A program made the translations under genes and the position numbers. From Saturnia japonica (lineage: Eukaryota > Arthropoda > Insecta > Lepidoptera > Saturniidae): DNA of 64,000 bases. The notes beneath the pieces are model-generated. The model had not been told where the DNA came from. It was given only the letters and a program-made list of their open reading frames with translations, and did no database searches. Of this stretch, positions 55,794 to 64,000 are shown in pieces; positions within the stretch are counted from its first letter, which is position 1; each line of letters begins with the position of its first letter. The stretch covers positions 12,005,327-12,069,326 of the forward strand of contig CM065313.1 in assembly GCA_033032175.1 (NCBI GenBank), read 5' to 3'.

Positions 55794-55924
55794 TTTTTTG
55801 GTATAATTCTTCCCTTTCCTCGTGAAAGGGATAGGCAAAGGTATCTAAGACCATGCAGCCAAGTCAGATGTTTTTTTATTCCAAGTTCAAGTTAAAAGGC
55901 TAATGCCATGTCATATGTATTTTG
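55794..55924. repeat. Lepidopteran dispersed repeat scrap
   Basis: TTCCTCGTGAAAGGGATAGG followed by CATGCAGCCAAGTCAGATG is a string I recall from lepidopteran dispersed repeats; class not assigned. Confidence 0.35.
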
Positions 55925-56040
55925 TGCGGCTGAGTGCCCTCTACGCTTGCCCCCAAGTTCGGTGAAGCTGTAAAAGCCGCAGCGGCTTTAAGGCCCCTAA
56001 GGCTAACAGTATAGTCAGATCTAAAAAAAAAAAAAAAAAA
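55925..56040 (+). mobile_element. Short retroposon (family R, copy 4)
   Basis: Ends AACAGTATAGTCAGATCT plus A19. The flanks CATATGTATTTT (about 55912-55923) and CGTATGTATTTT (56041-56052) form a probable 12-bp target duplication with one mismatch. It is 5'-truncated relative to the copy at 49.4-50.1 kb. Confidence 0.8.
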
Positions 56041-56282
56041 ACGTATGTATTTTTTTGTAAGGCCGAAACTATGTCTGCAATTTTTCTGCGTTCCAATTCA
56101 TGTTAACAAAGTAAATATCCATGTCTTGAATTTTCTCTATATTATGTATAAAATAGCATCCAGTTTTCTAAATTTTTTCAAAGCCAAAGTCATTGTCATT
56201 TTCTATGTATATTTTCATAGAGAAGAAACCTTCTAATACTTTTTCTATAGTACAATTAAACATCTTCAATTGTAGACCATAA

Positions 56283-59200
56283 TTACTTGCAAATGGAACG
56301 AAAACACTGTTGATTCTTCAAAATTTCTTGCAAAGAGCGCGGGATACTCTCAGCTTTTCCATTAACATATAACAAGTCATTAATAAAAACCAGTCTTTGT
56401 ATAGTAAAGCATGTGCACTCAAAAAATATGTGTTCCAAAGTTTGAGGTAAGCCAGAATTACAATAGGCGCAAGATGGAGATGTTATAATATTCATTCTAT
56501 ACAGATGCTCGTTTAATCTGCCATGACCAATTCGCAAGCGACATATTGTTGTATAAAATCGTCTATTAACATATTTGTCTTTACTAAACCACGGTGTTTT
56601 AATATTTTGATAATTGCTCTGTACCAATAATCCTTTCCAATAAAGAGTTTCTTCCTAGTGACGAAGCCATTTATCATGTATTTCTTTCTTGATCAAAACG
56701 AGACAATCAGAAACAGGAATTTTGATATTCTTGTACGGTACTGCATCAGAAGTATTAGTAATTTGCTAGGCCAAATAATCTGCTTGTTCATTGCCAATAA
56801 TGCCTAAATGACATGGGATCATGAGACTAGATCTAAGTTATATTAAGTTGTATGTAATATTTTTTACGAATATCATGAATATAATGAGTACCAGATGAGT
56901 ATGATGGATTTAGTAAAGTCAATAACACACTCATGCTCATAAGTATGATCCAACTCATCCAGTTAGGTTTAGTTTGAACCTTATGTTCTACATAATCCAA
57001 TTCAGCAAGAATTGCACACGCCTCTGCAGTACATCCGGCAATTTCAAGCCATGTCCGACTCAAGCTGTTAAATCATACATAGGCATAGACACTTTATTTT
57101 CAGACTTCGCTCCATCAGCGTATACCTGTTTGTATTCTCGCCACTCAGAAAGCTTGCTGTAGACATCATGTTTCGTACACAATGTTCTATCAATATCTAT
57201 TTTAATTTTATTAAACTTGCTTTCATACTCTCCATCATAGCAGGGTAAGGTAATGTTTTTATAAATATCGTAGCCATTTAAAATATTCAACACATAATAT
57301 ATACGATTGGTAAGATAAGTACCAGAACTGAGTCTAAGTTTAGAAAGCAAAGTTATTGTTTGAAATTTTTACTAAACTGTGGATGAATTTATACAACAAA
57401 AAAAGAAAGCGAACTGACATAGGGGGTAAATTGCATTCAATTTGCATAGAATTAATGTGAGATGTATTCATGGCACCCAAAACCAATCGCATGTTTTTAT
57501 TTTGAACTTTCTCAATCTTTTCTATCAATTTGCCATAAGAGGCATAACAAAAAAGCGTATTCAAAATGACTTCTAACTAGTGATTTGTATAAAATTAAGA
57601 GAATCCTTGGATCAGCTCCCCACGTAGAGCCAGCCAAAGATATGAGAATATTTGTTGCTTTCATAGCCCTAATAATCAAGTAATCGACATATTTTGACCA
57701 TGTAAAATTTTGCTGAAATAACACACCTAAGAATTTAACCGTGGTCTCAATAGGAATTTTAATTGTATGATAAAATACCGATAATTCAGGAGTTACTATC
57801 TTTTTTTAGAAAATATTACAATTTTACTGTTATGTGGATTAATTTCTAAATCCAAACAGCAAAAATAATTATACAGGCGTTGTAAAACACCATTTAACTT
57901 AGTTACAGTTTGCATCAAATCATCACCGCTACAGTATATGACTAAATCATCAGCAAATTGCAAATTAACCACATCAAAACCCAGAATTATGTTAAGTTTA
58001 TATAGTAAAGAATATACAATAGAAAGCTAATGATGCCTCCTTGACACACACCTTTGAAAGAAAGTCGGGGTCCATAAACTCTATTATCATATTTAACAAA
58101 GACTTCTCTACGGTTAAAAAAACTATAGATCCATCGGACCATTTTCACGGGAATGCCAATATTCAGTAGAGAAGCAGATAACACACTAATGTTCACATTA
58201 TTAAAAGCTCCCACAAGATCGAAGAAGACACATGCAACGTCTTTGTTTTCATTAAAAGCTGAATTAATATCTGTAAAAAGATGAGCTATACTTTCGCGAG
58301 CTGAAAATCCGCGCCGAAATCGGTATTGATTGTTAGGTAACAAATGATTATGTTCGATATAAAATTTGAGACGTAATTTTAAAAGCTGTTCAAATATTTT
58401 GCCAATACAAGACGTTAACGTTATTGGACGATATGAGTCAGGACTGTTGGGATCTTTATCGAGCATAAGTGCAGGTACTAACAAATCCGTTTTCCATTCT
58501 TTTGGGATAAGAGAGGTGTACCATAAGAAGTTTAAAACACACAAAAATTTTGACAAGTTTAGTGAGGACATTTTTTATGAAAATATCTCATTTAAATTTA
58601 ATTTAAACATTTTGTATGAAAAACCATCTAATCCACAGGCTGTATCTTTTCTAGATTTAATAGCCGAATTTAATTCTTCGAGTGTGAATGGATTAACGAG
58701 AAAAAAGTTACTGCTATTATTAGAGTCACGAAATTGTAAACAAAGAGGAACTTCGACGAAATCAGGAGTGTATTTTCTCAAGAAATCGTTATTCCAAGGA
58801 GCGACAGCTCTATTAGATTTAGAAGATGAAGAGAAAGTTTTATTGAATTTACGCATAGTTTGCCAAATTTTAGAAACAGAAGTTATACGAGTTAACTTTG
58901 AACAGAATTCTTGCCAAATATTATTTTTTTCTCGTTTGATAATTAATTTTTTAAAGCTTGAATCTTTTTCAATTCTGTAAAATTTTCATGTGTAAGATTA
59001 CATTTGAAATTTAAATAAGCCTCTTTACAATCTTTAACAGCTAAAGCACATCTCTCATTCCACCAAGGAACTGCTGAATGTCTAAATTTTTTAGGACAGA
59101 CTTAGGAACTTGAATTATTAGTAATCTGTGGAATTGATTTTTCAAGCGCTGTCAAAATTATATGACAGAACAATACAATACAATACAAGTCGTTCATTTG

Positions 59201-59965
59201 TTTGAAAAGAGATTTCATCAAGCATTTTATTAGCTGAGTCGGCAAAATAATCCCAGTTAACCATTCTCATGTTGTATTTAGGTAAAAACTGTGCTACTTT
59301 AGACGCGCTTAAGTCGTCAGGGATAAATCTATTTAACAAGAGTTTTGTCATTGTTGGCAAATGATAGCTACATAAAGGATCGTCATGAACCTAACATTCA
59401 CAATTCAATGCTAAAGATGAACTTAACAAAGAGAGGTCCAGAGCATTCGGCCTCCATGTGTTAGTACCAACAGTGGTAGCTTGGCCATCATTAAGCAGAA
59501 CCAAATTGCAATCGTCAAGGGAATCAATAATATCTCTGCCACGTGAATCAGTTGAATTACATCCCCACATAACATGATGCGCGTTGAAATCACCAGATAT
59601 AAAAGCTGGTTTAGAGATACTTTTAATTAAGTCAATAAATTTAGATTTAGAAAAAGCAGGTGTGCAATTAGATGGGCAATAAAAACTAGCTACTGACAAA
59701 GACTTATTATTTAATGTTAATTTAACTACTGTGTTTTGTAGAGAATCATCAAAATGTGTGTGTATTCTTTCATAGAAGACACTGTTGTGTCCTCTGGTTA
59801 TTGGTCTATGCTGTTGTGAATGACTATGGCAACACCATTATGAATATTACCACACTCATTGCGTTAAACAGAGTATCCTCTAAAATTGCAGTGATGATGT
59901 GGTTTGAGCCAGGTCTCGCATATAATAGCAATATGAATAAAAAATGTTCATAAAGAAACAGTAAA
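56283..59965 (-). pseudogene. LINE ORF2 (endonuclease, RT, RNase H), broken
   Basis: APE-type endonuclease: CETWLKPHHHCNFRGYS (about 59920-59870), AIVIHNS, FISGDFNAHHVMWGCNSTDS, LDLSLLSS and a damaged S/DHLP motif near 59385. RT: NPFTLEELNSAIKSRKDTAC, DSYRPITLTSCIGKIFEQLL, PNNQYRFRRGFSARES, VACVFFDLVGAFNNV, GVCQGGIISFLLY and, in another frame, LQFADDLVIYCSGDD (57975-57930). Then a connection region, RNase H (EYKQVYADGAKSENKV; TAEACAILAELDYV; GIIGNEQADYLA) and a terminal knuckle CAYCNSGLPQTLEHIFFEC. The RNase H separates it from R1 and most CR1 elements and places it in the I/LOA/jockey group. Many stops and frameshifts split it into pieces at 59699, 58856, 58571, 57724, 57564, 57350, 57063 and 56627. 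Confidence 0.9.
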
Positions 59966-60172
59966 AATGTGTCGATTACTAAGACTGTGCATTCCACTGA
60001 ACAATATTCAATTGGTTAAGGGTGAATTTGAATGCATAATATTTTTGGCCTTGAAAGTTTCATTAACAATTTGCAACATATTTTTGGAACATATAAGTGT
60101 GTCACTAGTTTTGTTTAATGTTATAAGTTTTACTATTGATTCAACTAAAACATTTAATGATTTAGTACCAGA

Positions 60173-61143
60173 TCAGAGAATTGAAATCAAGCCTATATCA
60201 GTTTTCTTGTTCACTCCAAGGGAAGGAAAATGTTTTTTGTCAAAAATATCAATAAATGATTTGGGCATTTGTTTATTTTTATTTTCTTCTATTTTTATTC
60301 TTGATTGGACAAGCACCAGAGATACTGATGTGATTGCCCTTGCAGTGTATACAGACAGCTTCTTGTACTGACCTGGTACATTTCTTGTAATTGTGATTTT
60401 CAGTGCATATGGAGGAACATTCAGAAATTTTACAATATTTAAATAAACGTCCATACCTTAGGCAGCAGTAACATTTTTTTACCAGTGGTACATAGATTGA
60501 GATGTCATGTCTCCATCTCTCTAACTCAACATAGTGAGGCAGAACAGAGGCAGCAAATGTTATAGCTACAGTTTGGGCTGGCTCTCGAACAAAACCATTA
60601 TCTTTATTAGTTTTTCGCAAAAATTTTCTAATACAAATGATTTTTTAGTGGCTGGATAACAGTGTATAGATTTTCTCGTTTGTAAGTTTTATTGGAACAT
60701 TTCATATAACACCTGTAACTTCAGTGAAGTTGGCAGGAATACTGCCTTTAAAATGATTTTCTTTAAGGCATGTTTGATTATTTAATAAAACGTTGGCGAG
60801 GCCAGATTTTTCAAAGTAAACCCCGATTTTAAATTTGTTGAAACTTATCAAATATTTTACACCCTTATTAAATCGTTTTAAACAGCTTTATAAAGATAAC
60901 AAGTCCCTGGATCCAATAGGTCTCTGACTGTCAGCAGATTCCACAAAGACTACAAATTCCGTGGCAGCAGAATCTTCCAGGTAGCGTTGTGTATAGTCAG
61001 TGACAAAATAAGATTCGAATTTATCTACCCCAGGATCATCTTCACTCTCGGAGGATAAAAATTCTCCGTGTGTCCGTCTTATCCACAGCAGGAGCAACCG
61101 TGTCACCTTTTTTCCGTTTTCTCGCTGCACTGCCCTTCCCCAT
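60173..61143 (-). pseudogene. LINE ORF1 (gag-like) with zinc knuckles, broken
   Basis: Starts at ATG 61143 (MGKGSAARKRKKGDTVAPAV, basic), then shifts frame near 61060 into a stretch with SESEDDPGVDKFESYF and VVFVESADSQRPIG. Further frames give a jockey-type ORF1 core (EPAQTVAITFAASVLPHYV, an RRM-like strand, near 60590) and gag knuckles: CYCCLRYGRLFKYC, CSSICTENHNYKKC and CIHCKGNHISISGACP (60470-60300). It lies directly upstream of ORF2 in the same orientation, so the two form one nearly full-length (~4.9 kb) element. Confidence 0.85.
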
Positions 61144-62720
61144 TATCAATTTTATATAACTTGGATTACTCCTCTACTTATAGATTGTATATACTGTACT
61201 TCTGAGATAAAATGTTATTTTAAAGTTAATTAATAAAAATTTAACAATTGAACACCGCCTTTTCTCTTCCCGCACTTTTTTTTCTCAGACCATAAAATAG
61301 AGTAATACATAGGCATGGCAATGGATCAGACTATAAAACTGTTGGCCATAGTCTATAGAATGATCAGCCACAAAGTATAGGATGGTTATTCAAAGATAAA
61401 AGACTAAATTCAGACTATGTAACTGATGTTGCTAAAAAAACAAACGAATTTACTAAAATAAACGAGCTATAATTGTTCAAATTAAGTGAAAAAAAATGCG
61501 ACGTGATATACAATAAAATAAAGCTTATATTTGCATCATATAGGTTATTACTTAATAACCAACACGTTTGACCATAAATTATACAAAAAACTTTTTCATC
61601 GCAGACCTGTGTTATTAAACTGAAGAACCATTTATGTATTTTTACAAACATAACGTTAAATAACGCTATCGCTACGTGACTTCGGTTCTATTCCATGGAT
61701 TAATTTATTTGCTGTAATACTAGATGGCGCTTTTATAAGTTTTCGTCAAGCAAAATTTTTATAAAATAATAAAGATGTTTTAACAGTTATTAAAAGTAGT
61801 TTTATAACTTATTGCTTCATATGTATGTTACTTTTAGTGACTTTTGGTCTAGTCCGCAAACGTAGTTGCAACAACACGGATTACTTGGCGTAGTATCTAC
61901 ATATTACCTTACTGTTACTTGGCGAAATTTTCAGATTTTGGTAACCAAGAGAGCTGTTTAGAAATACCGTAAATATTTAAAAAAACTTATTATAACTTAT
62001 TCTCAATAATTAAATTGAATGGCAATGATGTTTTACTGACTAACAAACTAACCTATAAACATATTTAACTGTAATTTTGAAATGTAAATGGAATTTTAAT
62101 CATATACAAATTAAGTTACAATACAGGTAATTAATTCTACAGATACTAATACAGGTAATTCCTGTAATATAAAGATCACCTTTTTAGTACAATTTAGATA
62201 TTTAAATACTACATAACTGAAGTGGCTTAGCTAATAACGCTGTCTGTATATTTCGTCATAATAAATAAAAACTCGCGCCTTGTTTTAAAAGAAGATAAAT
62301 AATTATAATGAAAAAAATAATTAATTGAGCAATAAAAACAACATATTCAATTTATTGTCATTTATTTATTTATAATGAGGAGATTTTACATACTTCATAT
62401 TTTTGGAGAATGATTAAACATACCAATCTAAATTCATAAACCATGCTGCCTCACGGATTCTCACCATAACATAATTCATAAATGCCGCCATTAGTAGGTC
62501 AAGTTGGCAACTACATAACTTTACCAACATTCACGTGAAAAAAATGCTTTACATGTGTCTGTAAAAACAATTAACTTGATTTTCATACAAAATAACAAAT
62601 CTAAATTATTTTTATACTTTACAGTATAACTTTATATGCAAATTTAAGGGTAAATAATATTTATTTAACAATGAAAATAATAATAAGTAGCTCAGTAGTA
62701 TTATATCCGGTTGCGTTATT
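61144..62720. other. Intergenic DNA between the LINE and the ANP32-like gene
   Basis: No further gene seen. TAGATGGCGC at 61721-61730 is a common insect repeat word. ACAGGTAATT occurs twice (about 62124 and 62150). Confidence 0.5.
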
Positions 62721-62723
62721 TTC

Positions 62724-62738
62724 CCACCAGGCGGCGCC
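62724..62738 (+). promoter_or_regulatory. CTCF-like site upstream of ANP32-like exon 1
   Basis: CCACCAGGCGGCGCC agrees with the CTCF consensus CCASYAGRKGGCRSY at all but one position. It lies about 135-150 bp upstream of the start codon in a locally GC-rich stretch followed by a CRE-like GACGTCAC at 62748-62755, so it is probably part of the promoter. Motif match only. Confidence 0.45.
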
Positions 62739-62872
62739 TCTAGTACGACGTCACTCGTGTATCTATAGTTTCCTTCTGTTTTGAAACCCAAGCTTGGTGA
62801 TTTAGTTCCTTGACTAATATTTTATAGACGAATCGAAGATACACAAAGTGTGAATTCCGCAGAATTACAGAA

Positions 62873-62920
62873 ATGGAAAAGAGAGTCGTCTTGGAATTAC
62901 GAGGGAGGAATCCTTCACAG
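62873..62920 (+). CDS. ANP32/mapmodulin-like protein, coding part of exon 1
   Basis: Acidic leucine-rich nuclear phosphoprotein 32 proteins are nuclear-cytoplasmic LRR proteins with an acidic tail, acting as histone chaperones and PP2A inhibitors. The first 16 codons read MEKRVVLELRGRNPSQ and end exactly at a donor, CAG/GTAAGT. This matches the family start (human ME-x(2)-RR-I-x-LELRNRTPSD; the fly protein also starts MEKRIELE by recollection), including the L-E-L-R-x-R-x-P-S core. The ATG context (CAGAAATGG) is favourable. The remaining LRR exons would lie beyond the window's right edge. Evidence is one short exon, so the identity is likely rather than certain. Confidence 0.72.
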
Positions 62921-64000
62921 GTAAGTTTACTCATTTTTCAGTATATTGGAATGTTTTGTCGATACGTATTTCTTTAGATACTTTGTTGTAATGCGGTATA
63001 ATTACCATTGTCTAAAAACGTTGATAGTATAGGTTTACTTTCGGCTTTATTAATGTAAAGTATGGCTTTACAACCCGGTTAGAGATGTGGCACTATTATG
63101 TATAGAAATAAGCCATTACCGATTGTTACGTTTCATTCATGTGCACATACACATAAATCTTGATAAAGTATTTCGTTAATAGTGATATTTTACATACATC
63201 CGCCCGTTTAAAGAATATGACCTTACATCTTCTTTGGCACGTAAGCTGATAAAATGAATCTTGTAAATATTCGCATATTGAGGTTAAGTGTCGAAACTTA
63301 TGGATGTCAGACTGCTGGTATACCATTTTAATGAGTTAATTACGTGACTGAAAGTCGAATGTACGTTGTATAAATATACACACGTGTAGTTATTAGTAAT
63401 TTACGGGGTAAATACGCTGAACATTAAAATTATTATATTTGGAAAGACCAATTTATTGAATATTCACTATAGATTAATAAATTAAAATTTTCTCTACTAA
63501 TAAAAAAAAGAACATAAGCACATCGTTTCACATTTAACGATATAATATTTACAATAATCGCGGAATTGTTATCCAGGAAAGTAAACTTTATGGCACAGTG
63601 CACAGCATTGTATAATTTGGCGCCCTTTCTCCCTTTAGACAATAACGTAAAAAACGTGATGTCGGTTAGTTTTTTTGTTATTGCAGAGTAACAGGCATAT
63701 CATTTCATAGATATAATACTGTAGTTATTTCAATCCAAGTGCAAACTAGCCGCAGTCGCATCTAATGACGCACGCCTTACCAATACAGCGGCCATTTTTA
63801 TTGCGTCGCGATGATTCGTGTCATCCGCCATTGCAAAGTGAAAACTATGTTATATATTTCCGTAATAAAATACGACATTTACATTTCGTGGTGTAAATTA
63901 TTATAAGTGCACTACCCTTTCAAGTTCCTGTTGATATTTCCTCGAATCAATCACAAATTTGTCGAATTTTACGAACTACGCTTCTATTTTTGACAACACA
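62921..64000 (+). other. First intron of the ANP32-like gene (incomplete)
   Basis: Starts with GTAAGT. No acceptor followed by the expected LRR coding was found before the end. At 63760-63840 is a GC-richer patch with two YY1/Pho-like words (GCGGCCATTTTT and CCGCCATTGC) and a GACGCACGCC string, looking like a promoter or enhancer within the intron. Confidence 0.5.

Noticed and set aside
58366..58980. 204-codon plus-strand open frame
   Set aside because: Antisense to the reverse transcriptase region of the LINE, whose motifs are clear on the minus strand.
61721..61730. Second CTCF-like site (TAGATGGCGC)
   Set aside because: The word is common in insect repeats (also at 32553) and lacks the flanking CCAC half of the motif.
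1..64000. CRISPR arrays, bacterial operons or defence systems
   Set aside because: No regularly spaced direct repeats, Shine-Dalgarno-led gene strings or prokaryotic codon use; the only arrays are microsatellites and transposon repeats.

Overview
The window is AT-rich insect DNA, almost certainly from a moth or butterfly. The lineage call rests on dispersed repeats I recognise from lepidopteran genomes: the CCCAGCAGTRGGACACATATAGGCTG-type retroposon tail followed by ATT/GAT runs, tRNA-derived SINEs whose non-coding strand carries the TTTTCCTTCACCG block, and Helitrons ending in a hairpin plus CTAGT. No bacterial-style operons, rRNA, CRISPR or convincing tRNA genes are present. Several open frames in this sequence begin at GTG or TTG, which are not credible starts in an insect, so starts given here are ATG where one can be defended.

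Only two host genes are supportable. On the minus strand at 37.1-38.5 kb there is an intact intronless gene of the MGAT2 (N-acetylglucosaminyltransferase II) family with several altered active-site motifs. At the right edge (62.87-62.92 kb, plus strand) there is a 16-codon first exon followed by a perfect GTAAGT donor, matching the N-terminus of the ANP32/mapmodulin family; the remaining ~1.1 kb is its first intron.

Everything else is mobile DNA in various states of decay. 1-21 kb: MITEs and fold-back elements, SINEs, Helitron ends, a LINE 3' fragment, and the first degenerate copy of an uncharacterised multi-copy arthropod protein family (7.6-8.3 kb). 21.97-23.23 kb: a mariner with both terminal repeats and TA duplications but a frameshifted transposase. 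23.5-28.5 kb: a LINE tail, a Helitron carrying a SINE, and a ruined Tc1-like transposase. 28.5-35 kb: featureless AT-rich DNA.

38.77-48.80 kb: a whole endogenous errantivirus (gypsy-type, minus strand) with two LTRs, a 4-bp ACCT target duplication, tRNA primer site, polypurine tract, gag, protease, RT/RNase H, integrase and envelope. It is inactivated by nonsense codons, frameshifts, a mutated protease triad, a poly(A)-signal deletion in the 3' LTR and a 2.6-kb GC-rich ORF1-only LINE inserted into env with its own 15-bp target duplication. It lies 0.3 kb upstream of the MGAT2-like gene in the same orientation, so its 3' LTR points into that gene.

49.4-61.1 kb: a GC-rich 0.75-kb retroelement with 13-bp target duplication that defines a four-copy retroposon family, a TATA-Inr promoter-like block, a hAT element (ZMYM1-like, with a 5' UTR intron) lodged inside a second copy of the uncharacterised arthropod family, and a nearly full-length but broken RNase H-bearing LINE. 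The recurrent theme is nested insertion: hAT into the unknown family, LINE into retrovirus, SINE into Helitron, Helitron into a short-motif array.
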